Source: Caryophanon tenue (GTDB lineage Bacteria; Bacillota; Bacilli; Bacillales_A; Planococcaceae). From it: a stretch of DNA of 62,806 nucleotides. Made by a program: the position numbers and the translations under genes. The notes under the pieces are model-generated. The model did not search any database, had not been told where the DNA came from, and saw nothing but the letters and a program-made list of their open reading frames with translations. This document shows, one piece after another, positions 1 through 8,556 of this stretch. Location of the stretch: NCBI RefSeq assembly GCF_001700315.1, contig NZ_MASJ01000041.1, positions 1-62,806 of the forward strand, given 5' to 3'. Positions within the stretch are counted from its first letter, which is position 1. Each line of letters opens with the position of its first letter.

Positions 1-46
1 ATGGTAGTTGGGGGTTTCCCCCTGTGAGAGTAGGACGTCGCTTCGC
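1..46 (+). rRNA. rrf: 5S rRNA, 3' end only
   Basis: The first bases match the conserved 3' part of Bacillales 5S rRNA: GGTAGT, the GGGGG-TTT-CCCCC helix, and GAGAGTAGGACG. The 5' part lies outside the window, and the 3' boundary is estimated to within a few bases. It marks the end of an rRNA operon reading into the window. Confidence 0.9.
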
Positions 47-50
47 AAAG

Positions 51-85
51 AACGAGATACGAACTTGATTCGTATCTCGTTTTTC
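51..85 (+). terminator. terminator after the rRNA operon
   Basis: A perfect 13-bp stem (AACGAGATACGAA and its complement) with a 5-nt loop is followed by a T-rich run. It sits directly after the 5S gene and before the tRNA. Confidence 0.9.
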
Positions 86-139
86 TTTAAGCACTTGTAT
101 TATCATTAAAAAAATAGTAGAATAATAAATGTCTTAATT

Positions 140-215
140 GGTCCCGTGGTGTAGCGGTTAACATGCCTGCCTGTCACGCAGGAGATCGCCGGTTCGATCC
201 CGGTCGGGACCGCCA
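140..215 (+). tRNA. tRNA-Asp (anticodon GTC)
   Basis: This is a 76-nt cloverleaf. The acceptor stem GGTCCCG pairs with CGGGACC, followed by G and an encoded CCA. The T arm contains GGTTCGATCC. The anticodon loop reads CTGTCAC with GTC at 173-175, which reads aspartate codons. It lies between two terminators, so it is probably transcribed separately or by read-through from the rRNA operon. Confidence 0.97.
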
Positions 216-230
216 TTATATAAACTATTC

Positions 231-267
231 AGCTGAGTAAACACTAAAATGTTTACTCAGCTTTTTT
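231..267 (+). terminator. terminator after tRNA-Asp
   Basis: A 13-bp perfect stem (AGCTGAGTAAACA / TGTTTACTCAGCT) with a 6-nt loop is followed by TTTTT. Confidence 0.92.
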
Positions 268-752
268 ATTTTGAAAGATGTAGTTTACATCATCTATTCA
301 CATCTGCTTTATGTACATCTGTAGCATATTGGTACTCTTTATATGTGCTCTTCTAATTCAAGACTTGCGCTTTGTAAATTTTATATAGGTTATTTACACG
401 AGGCTTTCTGTTTCAGAAATACTTCGTAACGCCATGCTTTGCATACTTCCATATAATAAATTTATATATTTAGATGTTATATATCCAACATGTACGTCAC
501 TATTTCGCTCATGTTGTCTTAATACATGGAAATTGAATGTTCTATATTCTTCCATATACTTACATCGTTTGATGAGCTCTTAGTGAATATATCGTAAAAA
601 TGAAGACGTACTTATTTTAAAACGCTTGATGCATGTTTCTTTTTCAATAAATACTGAGCAATTTTTCACAAATAAATACTGGTTATCGTTTAGTAATTTT
701 AAAGCATGGGTATTAATAAAGGTATACATAAATCATTATTCATGGAGGAAAT
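268..752. other. AT-rich intergenic stretch
   Basis: About 485 bases contain no convincing gene. The only repeated motif noticed is AATAAATACTG, present twice 25 bases apart (646-656 and 671-681), upstream of the lipoprotein gene. It may be regulatory, but nothing proves that. Confidence 0.4.
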
Positions 753-1142
753 ATGATGATGAGAAATCAACTACATAAACTAGGTGTAGTCTTACTTGGT
801 GTAGTATTTGTTAGTGCTTGTGGAGACCCAATTCAAGAAATTGAGGATTCGAATAAATATAGTTGGCAACGTCATATGAACGCAGAAGAGTTTGAACAAC
901 TAGAAGAAGGCATGACATATGAAGAGGTTGCACAAATTGCGCGAGGTGCAGGAGAGAAAGAAGATGACAGCACTTATATTTGGCGTGATGAAATATCAAT
1001 GACACAGTTATACGAAGTGACATTTGATAATGGGCAGCTTGTAAATAAAGAACAACAAATGATTCATGGTCATTCTAAACGAGGCTTAGATGCAGTTACT
1101 GAGGAAGCTGATGGAGAAACAGCGGATGCAGCATCTGAATAG
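753..1142 (+). CDS. small lipoprotein, SmpA/DUF3862-like
   Basis: This 129-residue protein begins with a short basic start, a hydrophobic stretch and a lipobox (VSAC, Cys near residue 23), so it is predicted to be lipid-anchored on the outer face of the membrane. The rest is acidic. A segment of the form GMTYEEVAQIARGAGE followed by a beta-rich part ending in VTFDNGQLVNK resembles the small SmpA/OmlA-like fold (DUF3862) found in secreted Firmicute proteins. Three ATGs follow GGAGGA in a row (753, 756, 759), and 756 has the best spacing. It is a single-gene unit closed by a strong terminator. The exact role is unknown. Confidence 0.75.
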   Translation: MMMRNQLHKLGVVLLGVVFVSACGDPIQEIEDSNKYSWQRHMNAEEFEQLEEGMTYEEVAQIARGAGEKEDDSTYIWRDEISMTQLYEVTFDNGQLVNKEQQMIHGHSKRGLDAVTEEADGETADAASE

Positions 1143-1177
1143 AAAAAACGCGCCCAGCAATGGGGCGCGTTTTTTTA
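1143..1177. terminator. bidirectional terminator
   Basis: The stem ACGCGCCC / GGGCGCGT, flanked by A6 on one side and T7 on the other, lies between two converging genes and can stop both. Confidence 0.9.
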
Positions 1178-1180
1178 ATA

Positions 1181-1396
1181 TTAGGCACGTTCTACATCAA
1201 TGGCATTCATTGAAGCAAAGCCTTTGATTGAATCAAATAATAAATCTTCTTTGTTTAAATGTGATGGGAATGAGCTTGTTTCGTAATTGTTGACGATAGC
1301 AAAGAGACATTCGCGTAATTTATTATCGTCACATACAATGTCAGTACCGTTAATCGTTGCGATTTCTTCGCCATCACGGAATAAATTTACTTTCAT
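1181..1396 (-). CDS. small hypothetical protein
   Basis: This 71-residue cytoplasmic protein is of a kind I do not recognise. It is mixed in charge, with no signal or membrane segment and two Cys residues (VCDDNKLRECLF). The start is supported by GAGGTG seven bases before the ATG on the minus strand. It is a single gene converging on the lipoprotein gene, sharing a bidirectional terminator. Confidence 0.65.
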   Translation of the reverse strand: MKVNLFRDGEEIATINGTDIVCDDNKLRECLFAIVNNYETSSFPSHLNKEDLLFDSIKGFASMNAIDVERA

Positions 1397-1474
1397 ATGG
1401 GTTCACCTCAAAATTAGATTCTACGTTCTTAGTATAACAGATTTATGAAAAAGCGTATTTTGAAGTGATTCATT

Positions 1475-1503
1475 TTGAACATTTACACATATTTAGGTAC
1501 ACT
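1475..1503 (+). promoter_or_regulatory. sigma-A promoter of the tsa operon
   Basis: TTGAAC (1475-1480), a 17-bp spacer and TACACT (1498-1503) lie about 35 bases before tsaE. Confidence 0.65.
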
Positions 1504-1536
1504 AGGAGTATTGAATTTTGAGAGTAGAGAGGGTAC

Positions 1537-1992
1537 ATGATGAATTATACAAAGCATATTGCGTCATTGGACGACACGACAGCATTTGCAGAGCGTTTGG
1601 CCAATTTATTACAAGCTTCAGATGTGATAACATTAGAAGGTGATTTAGGTGCAGGGAAAACGACATTTACGAAGGCTTTAGCGAAAGGTTTAGGGATTAC
1701 ACGCACAGTAAGTAGTCCAACATTTACGATTTTAAAGCAGTATGAAGGACGCTTACCATTTAATCATTTAGATGTATATCGCCTAGGGGATAGTGACGAG
1801 GACTTAGGTTGGGATGAGTTATTTTATGGGGATGCGGTAAGCGTGATTGAATGGGCACAGTATATTGAAGAAGATTTACCAAGTGAACGTTTAGAGTTGG
1901 AAATTTATCGTGAAGGAGATACGGAGCGTCGTATCGAAATAAAGCCACGAGGAGCGCGTTATGAGCGTTTATGTGAGGAGTTAATGAAATGA
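1537..1992 (+). CDS. tsaE: tRNA t6A synthesis ATPase TsaE
   Basis: TsaE is the P-loop ATPase that works with TsaB and TsaD to place threonylcarbamoyl on A37 of ANN-decoding tRNAs. The 151-residue protein shows the Walker A motif GDLGAGKTTFTKAL near residue 35, then SSPTF, and NHLDVYRLGD followed by a Glu/Trp-rich segment (VIEWAQYIE), as in the family. Two ATGs occur at 1537 and 1540, with the GAGGGT ribosome site just upstream. It is the first gene of a tight four-gene operon and overlaps tsaB by four bases. The order matches ydiB-ydiC-ydiD-ydiE of B. subtilis. Confidence 0.95.
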   Translation: MMNYTKHIASLDDTTAFAERLANLLQASDVITLEGDLGAGKTTFTKALAKGLGITRTVSSPTFTILKQYEGRLPFNHLDVYRLGDSDEDLGWDELFYGDAVSVIEWAQYIEEDLPSERLELEIYREGDTERRIEIKPRGARYERLCEELMK

Positions 1993-2684
1993 TCTATTTA
2001 GCAATTGAAACCGCAAATGCACCACTCTCTGTCGCTGTCGTAAGCGATGGTAAAGTGATTGCAGAGTTGACGCAACATAATAAAACGACACATTCAATTG
2101 GCGCGATGCCCGCTGTTGAGCAAGTGCTACAAATGGCAAAACTAACGCCAGCCGATATTGATGTTATTGCTGTATCAGAAGGTCCTGGCTCATATACAGG
2201 TGTCCGTATCGGTGTAACGATTGCGAAGACGTTAGCCTGGACATTACGAAAGCCACTAATTGGTGTATCAAGCTTACAAGCGCTTGCAGCGAATGCAAGC
2301 CTTTTTGGCGGGTTAATCTGTCCGATTGTGGATGCGCGTCGTCAGCACGTATATACAGCCTTATATGAAGGATTAACGCTTGAGGAAATTATGGTGGATA
2401 CACATGAGTCAATTGATGATTTACTCATCAAGCTCAAAGCGTTTGCGCGTCCAGTATTATTTATTGGAACAGATGTCGATATGTATTGGGAAAAAATTGA
2501 GCAGCAGCTTGAGCATTTAGCAGTGCGTGCGCCACGTGTGTTAGATTTACCACGTGCTTCACAAATTGCAGCAATTGCAGCTGACAAGGATATGCCTTCA
2601 CTTGAAGCGACACACCATTTCGTTCCGCAATATAAACGTATTGCAGAAGCAGAGGCGAACTGGATAAAGGAGCAAAAAAAATGA
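1989..2684 (+). CDS. tsaB: tRNA t6A synthesis protein TsaB
   Basis: TsaB is the non-catalytic partner of TsaD in bacterial t6A synthesis and has the same ASKHA fold. The 231-residue protein starts with IYLAIETANAPLSVAV and has the family segment VSEGPGSYTGVRIGVTIAKTLAW near residue 65. It overlaps tsaE by four bases upstream (ATGA) and rimI by four bases downstream, which suggests translational coupling. The length is normal for the family. Confidence 0.95.
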   Translation: MIYLAIETANAPLSVAVVSDGKVIAELTQHNKTTHSIGAMPAVEQVLQMAKLTPADIDVIAVSEGPGSYTGVRIGVTIAKTLAWTLRKPLIGVSSLQALAANASLFGGLICPIVDARRQHVYTALYEGLTLEEIMVDTHESIDDLLIKLKAFARPVLFIGTDVDMYWEKIEQQLEHLAVRAPRVLDLPRASQIAAIAADKDMPSLEATHHFVPQYKRIAEAEANWIKEQKK

Positions 2685-3121
2685 TTACGTATCGTAAAAT
2701 GACGGTCAGTGATGTCCCTGCTGTACACGATATTGAAGTCGCAACATTTCCAACTCCGTGGACGTTAGACTCGTTTTATTATGAAATGAACGAAAATCAA
2801 TATGCGCATTATTTAGTAGCGGAAGAGGGCGGAAAGATTGTCGGCTTTTGTGGTTTATGGAACGTGATTGATGCTGCGCAAATTACGAATGTGGCAGTGA
2901 TTGCACAGATGCGTGGGCGTGGTGTTGGTGAAACATTAATGCGCGAAGCCATGCGCGTATCGAAAGAAGCACAGATGGATGTCATGAGTTTAGAAGTACG
3001 TGTGACAAATATGGTGGCACAAAATTTATATCGGAAGTTAGGATTTCAAGACGGCGGGCTACGTAAAGGCTATTATGCTGATAACGGTGAAGACGCGCTT
3101 GTAATGTGGGTGAACTTATAA
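2681..3121 (+). CDS. rimI: ribosomal protein N-acetyltransferase RimI
   Basis: This 146-residue GNAT protein resembles RimI, which acetylates the N-terminal alanine of ribosomal protein S18. Visible GNAT features are the acetyl-CoA loop with [10 protein letters not shown] near residues 89-98 and the [18 protein letters not shown] segment typical of RimI. Its position between tsaB and tsaD is the conserved Bacillales arrangement. Its stop codon overlaps the tsaD start by one base (TAATG). The exact substrate is inferred from family and context. Confidence 0.92.
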   Translation: MITYRKMTVSDVPAVHDIEVATFPTPWTLDSFYYEMNENQYAHYLVAEEGGKIVGFCGLWNVIDAAQITNVAVIAQMRGRGVGETLMREAMRVSKEAQMDVMSLEVRVTNMVAQNLYRKLGFQDGGLRKGYYADNGEDALVMWVNL

Positions 3122-4137
3122 TGGAAACATATATTTTAGCAATTGAAACAAGCTGTGATGAAACAGCAGCAGCAATTATTAAAAATGGTACAGACATTAT
3201 TTCAAATGTCGTATCATCACAAATTGATAGTCATAAACGCTTCGGTGGCGTTGTTCCTGAAATTGCGTCACGTCATCATGTAGAGCAAATGACCGTTGTT
3301 ATTGAAGAGGCGTTATCACAAGCAAATATGACACCGAGTGACTTAACAGCAGTGGCAGTAACAGAAGGTCCAGGGCTTGTCGGGGCATTATTAATCGGTA
3401 TTAACGCGGCAAAAGCGTTTGCATTTGCTCATCAGTTACCGCTTGTTGGGACACATCATATTGCGGGGCATATTTATGCCAATAACTTAATGCAGCCGAT
3501 GGAATTTCCACTGTTAGCACTTGTTGTATCCGGTGGTCATACGGAAATTGTTCTCATGAAAGAACATGGTCACTTTGAGCTAATTGGCGAAACACGCGAT
3601 GATGCAGCAGGTGAAGCATATGATAAAGTAGCACGTGTGCTGAATTTACCATATCCAGGCGGCCCACATATTGACCGCTTAGCTCATGAGGCGACGGAAG
3701 CTGTGAAATTCCCACGTGTATGGTTAGAAGAAGGCTCATATGATTTTAGCTTTAGTGGCTTAAAATCAGCGGTGATTAATTATAAGCATAATATGGACCA
3801 ACGCGGGGAAGAAATTATTCCAGCGCAAGTCGCAAAAGGTTTCCAAGATAGTGTCGTAGAAGTATTAACTGCAAAAACATTACGTGCTGCGCGTCAGTTT
3901 GATGTGAAGCAAGTAATTGCAGCAGGCGGCGTATCTGCGAATAAAGGTTTACGTACGTCATTAGAGCAAACGTTTGCACAAGAAGGTATTCCACTTTATG
4001 TGCCACCCCTTCATTTATGTACCGATAATGCAGCGATGATTGGTGCAGCGGCTCATTATATGTATGAAGCAGGTGTTCGTGGCAATTTAGCGATGAATGG
4101 TCGCCCAGGCATGGAATTAACTAGTTGGGTAAAATAA
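3121..4137 (+). CDS. tsaD: tRNA N6-threonylcarbamoyladenosine transferase TsaD
   Basis: TsaD (formerly Gcp) transfers the threonylcarbamoyl group from its AMP conjugate to A37 of tRNA. The 338-residue protein begins [18 protein letters not shown]. It has the metal-binding [10 protein letters not shown] (family HxxxH), the ASKHA segment [12 protein letters not shown], and a C-terminal [14 protein letters not shown] chose the ATG at 3121 over an in-frame GTG at 3106 because it gives the conserved N-terminus and lets the upstream GTGGGTG act as ribosome site. It is the last gene of the operon, followed by a strong terminator. Confidence 0.96.
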   Translation: METYILAIETSCDETAAAIIKNGTDIISNVVSSQIDSHKRFGGVVPEIASRHHVEQMTVVIEEALSQANMTPSDLTAVAVTEGPGLVGALLIGINAAKAFAFAHQLPLVGTHHIAGHIYANNLMQPMEFPLLALVVSGGHTEIVLMKEHGHFELIGETRDDAAGEAYDKVARVLNLPYPGGPHIDRLAHEATEAVKFPRVWLEEGSYDFSFSGLKSAVINYKHNMDQRGEEIIPAQVAKGFQDSVVEVLTAKTLRAARQFDVKQVIAAGGVSANKGLRTSLEQTFAQEGIPLYVPPLHLCTDNAAMIGAAAHYMYEAGVRGNLAMNGRPGMELTSWVK

Positions 4138-4142
4138 TATTT

Positions 4143-4179
4143 AGCGGCATATTGTCTTTTGACAATATGCCGCTTTTTA
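4143..4179 (+). terminator. terminator of the tsa operon
   Basis: A perfect 14-bp stem (AGCGGCATATTGTC and complement) with a TTTT loop is followed by a T-run, five bases after the tsaD stop. Confidence 0.93.
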
Positions 4180-4233
4180 TGTGAAAAAATAAAAGTAAAT
4201 GTAAGACCTCTATTATGTTCACTATTTACTAAT

Positions 4234-4420
4234 TTATGCACGATGTTAAAAATGGCACGATTTTTCTGAAAAATTATCCACAAAATATGACACGTCAGGT
4301 GATGTTGTCAAGAGGGAACATGCGTACTTATACACAAATTGTGGATAACTTGTGTATAACTTTTTGAAATTGCGCTATTTGTCACTTTTTTTACAAAATA
4401 ATGGATAAGTATGTGGAAAA
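4234..4420. promoter_or_regulatory. DnaA-box cluster
   Basis: Four 9-mers match the DnaA box TTATNCACA exactly: TTATCCACA (4274-4282) and TTATACACA (4328-4336) on the plus strand, and TGTGGATAA (4340-4348) and TGTGTATAA (4351-4359), which are boxes on the minus strand. Two one-mismatch boxes lie at 4234-4242 and 4412-4420. They fill the gap between two converging transcription units. From memory, B. subtilis has a DnaA-box cluster between the same two genes (gcp and ydiF). The likely role is to titrate DnaA and tune replication initiation rather than to act as an origin, since no dnaA or dnaN is nearby. Confidence 0.75.
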
Positions 4421-4534
4421 CGATAGAGAGCATCAGACTACAACAAAAATATAAAAATAGTATGAAATACGACTGTTTTTGTGTCATGCTGTCCATGTGA
4501 ACAACGCACATATAAATGTTATTGTAAGAAAGTA

Positions 4535-4577
4535 AAAAAGGAACATCTGAGAAATAGTACTCAGACGTTCCTTTTTA
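4535..4577 (-). terminator. terminator of the ABC-F gene
   Basis: AAAAAGGAAC-A-TCTGAG pairs with CTCAGA-C-GTTCCTTTTT around an 8-nt loop with a single internal mismatch. It is A/T-flanked on both sides and lies just beyond the stop of the minus-strand gene. Confidence 0.8.
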
Positions 4578-4593
4578 GTGCATAAGGCGTTAT

Positions 4594-6516
4594 TTAAAAC
4601 TGCTCCAATTCTTCACTTAGCTCTAACCACTGCATTTCTATTTCTTCACGTTGTTCTTTTTGCGTGTCTAAATTGCTTTGCACAGCAAAAGCTTTTTCGT
4701 GATTTGAGAATACTTCAGGGTCACATAATTGTTCTTCCAGCTCAGCAATTGTATCGTCAAATGTCGCCATTTGTTGCTCTAGCTCCTCAATGGCACGACG
4801 AATTTGACGCTCACGTTTTTTTGCATCTTTATCAATTGTTGAGGTCGTTTGCTTCGTCTGTGTAGACGCTACTTGTTGCGCTCCTGCTGCAGCAAGCTTG
4901 GCAGCAGCGATTTCTTCTAGCTCGATTTTCTTTTCGACGTAATAATCGTAGTCACCTAAATATTCAAATGCACCGTCATTTGATAATTCGATGACTTTGT
5001 TCGCAATACGGTTAATGAAGTAACGGTCATGCGACACGAATAATAGTGTACCAGGGTAGTCAATGAGCGCATTTTCTAACACTTCTTTACTGTCTAAGTC
5101 TAAATGGTTCGTTGGCTCATCGAGAATCAGTACATTTGCTTTTTGCATCATTAATTTTGCGAGTGCTAAACGCGCTTTTTCGCCACCAGATAGGGAGTTT
5201 ACGATTTTTGAAACATCGTCACCACTAAATAAAAACTGTCCGAGTGTTGAACGAATATCTTTTTCGTTCAGCAGTGGCCATTCATCCCATAGCTCTTGTA
5301 AAACGGTTTTATTGCTGTTTAACTTTGCTTGTTCCTGATCATAGTAACCGATTTGTACATTTGAACCGTAGCGTACTGTCCCATGAAAAGCATCTAAATC
5401 TTTCACAACGGTTTTTAATAGTGTCGATTTCCCAACACCATTTGGCCCAACGAGTGCAAGGCGATCTTCTCGGTAGACGCGCATCGTAATATTTTTCGAA
5501 ATTTCTTTGCCAGGATAGCCGATTGCTAAGTCATCAATTGTTAGTACATCATTCCCCGTTTGGCGTTCAATCGTAAAGCCAAAGCTTGCGGATTTTTCAG
5601 TGCCATCTGGTGCATCCATCCATTCCGTACGTTCCAATTGTTTGCGACGTGATTGTGCCATTTTTGTTGTAGATGCACGCGCAATATTTTTTTGAATAAA
5701 GGCCTCTAGCTTTGCTTTTTCATCCATTTGGCGTTCAAATGTTTTCATATCACGTTCATAATTTTTCGCTTTTTCGTCTAAATAGGCACTATAGTTTCCA
5801 ACATAGCGACTCACTTTATGGCGTGATACTTCATAGACAATCGACACAATTTGGTCGAGGAAATAACGGTCATGTGACACAATTAAAATCGCACCGTCAT
5901 AGCCTTTTAAGTAGTTTTCCAGCCAGCTTAATGTTTCGATATCTAAATGGTTGGTTGGCTCATCAAGAATCAGTAGGTCCGGCTTTGATAATAGTAGCTT
6001 CGCAAGTGCTAAACGCGTACGCTGACCACCTGACAGTGACGTAATATGCTTCGTATAATCTTCTGGAAAGAACTGCATCCCGTGCAGGACAGAACGTGTA
6101 TCTGCCTCATACTGATAGCCACCAGCTGCTTTATAGTCGTGCTGTAGCTGGTCATATTCCGCTAATAGTTTGTCATCATCATAACGTTCTGCCATTTGTT
6201 GTTCTAAGTGACGTAGTTTTGCTTCCATTTTGCGAACCGGCTCGAAAATGGTCATCATTTCGTCCCAAATTGTGAGTGCAGAGTCAATACCTGCATGTTG
6301 TTCTAAATAGCCGATGCGCACGTCTTTTGGAATAATAATATCCCCAGAATCGTATGACATTTGCCCAGCGATAATTTTTAAAAGGGTTGATTTCCCTGCG
6401 CCATTACGGCCGACTAAAGCGACGCGGTCTCGGTGCTGTACTTCGAGCTTCACGCCACTTAAAATTTCATCTGCAATAAATGATTTATATAATTGATTTA
6501 CTTGTAAAACAATCAT
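4594..6516 (-). CDS. ABC-F ATPase, YdiF type
   Basis: This 640-residue protein has two ABC domains in one chain and no membrane segments, which is the ABC-F plan. ABC-F proteins act on the ribosome, as translation factors or antibiotic protectors. Visible motifs are Walker A GRNGAGKST near residue 37 and GPNGVGKST near 353; signatures LSGGQRTRLALAKLL and LSGGEKARLALAKLM; and two LILDEPTNHLD Walker B motifs. A charged inter-domain linker and a C-terminal coiled coil (after about residue 560) fit the YdiF subgroup. GAGGTG precedes the ATG. It lies opposite rex, as ydiF does in B. subtilis, but moaC is missing between them here. Confidence 0.93.
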   Translation of the reverse strand: MIVLQVNQLYKSFIADEILSGVKLEVQHRDRVALVGRNGAGKSTLLKIIAGQMSYDSGDIIIPKDVRIGYLEQHAGIDSALTIWDEMMTIFEPVRKMEAKLRHLEQQMAERYDDDKLLAEYDQLQHDYKAAGGYQYEADTRSVLHGMQFFPEDYTKHITSLSGGQRTRLALAKLLLSKPDLLILDEPTNHLDIETLSWLENYLKGYDGAILIVSHDRYFLDQIVSIVYEVSRHKVSRYVGNYSAYLDEKAKNYERDMKTFERQMDEKAKLEAFIQKNIARASTTKMAQSRRKQLERTEWMDAPDGTEKSASFGFTIERQTGNDVLTIDDLAIGYPGKEISKNITMRVYREDRLALVGPNGVGKSTLLKTVVKDLDAFHGTVRYGSNVQIGYYDQEQAKLNSNKTVLQELWDEWPLLNEKDIRSTLGQFLFSGDDVSKIVNSLSGGEKARLALAKLMMQKANVLILDEPTNHLDLDSKEVLENALIDYPGTLLFVSHDRYFINRIANKVIELSNDGAFEYLGDYDYYVEKKIELEEIAAAKLAAAGAQQVASTQTKQTTSTIDKDAKKRERQIRRAIEELEQQMATFDDTIAELEEQLCDPEVFSNHEKAFAVQSNLDTQKEQREEIEMQWLELSEELEQF

Positions 6517-6700
6517 TTCTTTACACCTCAGTTCTTCCTTAGTTTATCGGATATCGCTAGGGGTTGGCAATGTTTGCGATGCATTGAAAAAATATAGTTG
6601 AGCACCTTTCAAAACAGAGGATATGTGTTACAATTTTTAATAATGTTGACGACACACAAAAAATTGACATATATTGAAACGACTTTTTAGGAGGATTGCA

Positions 6701-7342
6701 GTGAAACAAGAAGCAAAAATTCCACAAGCGACAACGAAGCGGTTACCGCTCTATTATCGTTTTTTACAAAACTTTGCCGCAGAAGGCCAAGAGCGTGTTT
6801 CGTCACAGCAGTTAAGTGAGGCAATGAAAATTGATTCTGCTACGATACGCCGTGATTTTTCATATTTTGGTGCGTTAGGGAAAAAAGGCTACGGCTATGA
6901 TGTACAGTATTTAATTGAATTTTTCCGTGAGACACTTAGCCAAAATGAAGTGACGAATGTGGCACTCATTGGTGTCGGAAATTTAGGGAATGCCTTATTG
7001 AAATACAATTTCTCGAAGACACAAAATACACGTATACTTGTCGCATTCGACTCAAAAGCACCACTAGAAGGTACATATGTAAGTGATATCCCAGTATTTC
7101 CACCGGAGTTATTAGAAGAAAAGATTGCGGAATATGGTGTTGAGTTGGCCATTTTAACGGTATCGTCACGTTCAGCACAAGCTATTACAGACCGTTTAGT
7201 CCAAATTCCGATTAAAGGCATTATGAACTTCACACCGGAACGTTTGGATGTGCCGAAATCAACGCATGTGATGAATATTGATTTATCACTAGAGTTACAA
7301 GCACTTATTTATTTAGCACGTAATAATCAAGCGGATAGTTAA
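6701..7342 (+). CDS. rex: redox-sensing repressor Rex
   Basis: Rex represses fermentation and anaerobic respiration genes until NADH rises. The 213-residue protein has an N-terminal winged helix ([24 protein letters not shown], then GKKGYGY) and a Rossmann NADH-binding domain with [12 protein letters not shown] near residue 90. A C-terminal helix completes the family length. I place the start at GTG 6701, nine bases after AGGAGG. An earlier in-frame TTG at 6674 has no ribosome site. It is a single gene closed by a terminator, upstream of the tat genes. Confidence 0.95.
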   Translation: MKQEAKIPQATTKRLPLYYRFLQNFAAEGQERVSSQQLSEAMKIDSATIRRDFSYFGALGKKGYGYDVQYLIEFFRETLSQNEVTNVALIGVGNLGNALLKYNFSKTQNTRILVAFDSKAPLEGTYVSDIPVFPPELLEEKIAEYGVELAILTVSSRSAQAITDRLVQIPIKGIMNFTPERLDVPKSTHVMNIDLSLELQALIYLARNNQADS

Positions 7343-7361
7343 TATTTGCTTTACGCAATAT

Positions 7362-7394
7362 GCCCTCGACTGTTTTTATGGTCGAGGGCTTTTT
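7362..7394 (+). terminator. terminator of rex
   Basis: The stem GCCCTCGAC / GTCGAGGGC with a 10-nt loop is followed by TTTTT. Confidence 0.92.
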
Positions 7395-7486
7395 GAATAA
7401 AGAAAATTCAAAATAGTTAAAGAGAAACTGTGCAAAATCGAGCAGAAAGGAGTATGATAAAAGAGAATACAGAGGAGGTGGGTGCA

Positions 7487-7669
7487 ATGGGTGGTATTAG
7501 TGCTATGAGTCTAATCATCATTGGGGTAGTTGCGCTATTAATTTTTGGTCCGAAAAAATTGCCAGAGTTAGGAAAAGCGATGGGCTCGACACTTCGTGAA
7601 TTTAAAAATGCAACAAAAGGCTTGGCAGACGACGATGACGACGACAACCAGAAGAAAAAGCTAGGATAA
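7487..7669 (+). CDS. tatA: Tat translocase subunit TatA
   Basis: TatA forms the pore-like part of the twin-arginine pathway that exports folded proteins. The 60-residue protein has one N-terminal membrane helix ([14 protein letters not shown]), the conserved hinge [10 protein letters not shown], an amphipathic helix (REFKNATKG) and an acidic tail with six consecutive Asp. The ATG at 7487 is chosen because AGGAGGTG lies seven bases before it and the short N-terminus matches the family. tatC follows four bases later, giving the minimal TatA-TatC pair usual in Bacillales. Confidence 0.95.
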   Translation: MGGISAMSLIIIGVVALLIFGPKKLPELGKAMGSTLREFKNATKGLADDDDDDNQKKKLG

Positions 7670-7673
7670 TGCA

Positions 7674-8516
7674 ATGGAACGCCGTGAACTTACTGTCGTT
7701 GAACATTTAGAAGAATTACGTAAACGATTATTTACCGTTGCGTTATTTTTTGTTGCAGCGATGATCGCAGGTTTTTTTATTGCAGAACCGATTATTCGTT
7801 ATATTCAATATAGCGATGAAGCACAGCAGTTAACACTTAATGCGTTTAGTCCACTCGATCCGTTAGCAATTTATTTTCAAGTTATTTTTATTGTTGCATT
7901 TGTTTTATCATCGCCGGTGTTGCTCTACCAATTATGGGCATTTATCCGACCTGGCTTACATGAGCAAGAACAGAAAGCAACGCTAGCGTATATACCGTTT
8001 ATTTTTTTATTGTTTCTTGGCGGCCTAGCGTTCTCGTATTATGTATTATTTCCGTTTGTGATGCGTTTTACATTTGAATTATCAAATCGTCTCGACATTA
8101 CGCAAACAATTGGTATCCACGAATATTTTTCATTTTTATTTAAATTAACATTACCATTTGGTTTTTTATTTCAGCTGCCAGTTGTGTTGTTGTTTTTAGC
8201 GAGGATTGGTGTATTAAATCCGGACACAATGGTGAAGATGCGAAAGTATGCGTATTTTGCGTTATTTGTCGCAGCGGCTATTATTGCACCACCGGAACTG
8301 ATTTCGCATCTTATTGTCAGTGTACCGCTATTCATTTTATATGAAGTGAGCATTATTATTTCACGTGTAGGTTATCGTAAGTTTTTAAAGGCAGAGGCAC
8401 AGCGTTTACACGAGCAGCAACTGCGTGATGAGGAACTGCGAGAGCAAGAGCAGCGTCAATTGATTGAAGAAGCACTTGCTGAGCAACGACGACAAATTGA
8501 AGCAGCGAATAAATAA
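7674..8516 (+). CDS. tatC: Tat translocase subunit TatC
   Basis: TatC is the six-helix membrane receptor for twin-arginine signal peptides. The 280-residue protein starts with the conserved ELTVVEHLEELRKRLF, has the SPLDPLAIYFQV segment, and shows six hydrophobic helices. It carries a longer than usual cytoplasmic tail, about 45 residues rich in Arg, Glu and Gln (EAQRLHEQQLRDEELREQEQ), which looks like a coiled coil. The tail is the only unusual part. It is co-transcribed with tatA. Confidence 0.95.
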   Translation: MERRELTVVEHLEELRKRLFTVALFFVAAMIAGFFIAEPIIRYIQYSDEAQQLTLNAFSPLDPLAIYFQVIFIVAFVLSSPVLLYQLWAFIRPGLHEQEQKATLAYIPFIFLLFLGGLAFSYYVLFPFVMRFTFELSNRLDITQTIGIHEYFSFLFKLTLPFGFLFQLPVVLLFLARIGVLNPDTMVKMRKYAYFALFVAAAIIAPPELISHLIVSVPLFILYEVSIIISRVGYRKFLKAEAQRLHEQQLRDEELREQEQRQLIEEALAEQRRQIEAANK

Positions 8517-8549
8517 AAAAAGGACTAGCGTCACGCTAGTCCTTTTTAT
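8514..8549. terminator. bidirectional terminator after tatC
   Basis: AGGACTAGCG / CGCTAGTCCT with a TCA loop, with A7 on one side and T5 on the other, sits between the converging tatC and CPBP genes. Confidence 0.92.
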
Positions 8550-8556
8550 ATGACCG

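Noticed and set aside
4234-4420. DnaA boxes read as a replication origin
   Set aside because: No dnaA, dnaN, AT-rich unwinding element or DnaA-trio pattern is nearby. A titration cluster fits better.
6674-6700. N-terminal extension of Rex from TTG 6674
   Set aside because: There is no ribosome site before it, while AGGAGG stands at the right distance from GTG 6701.
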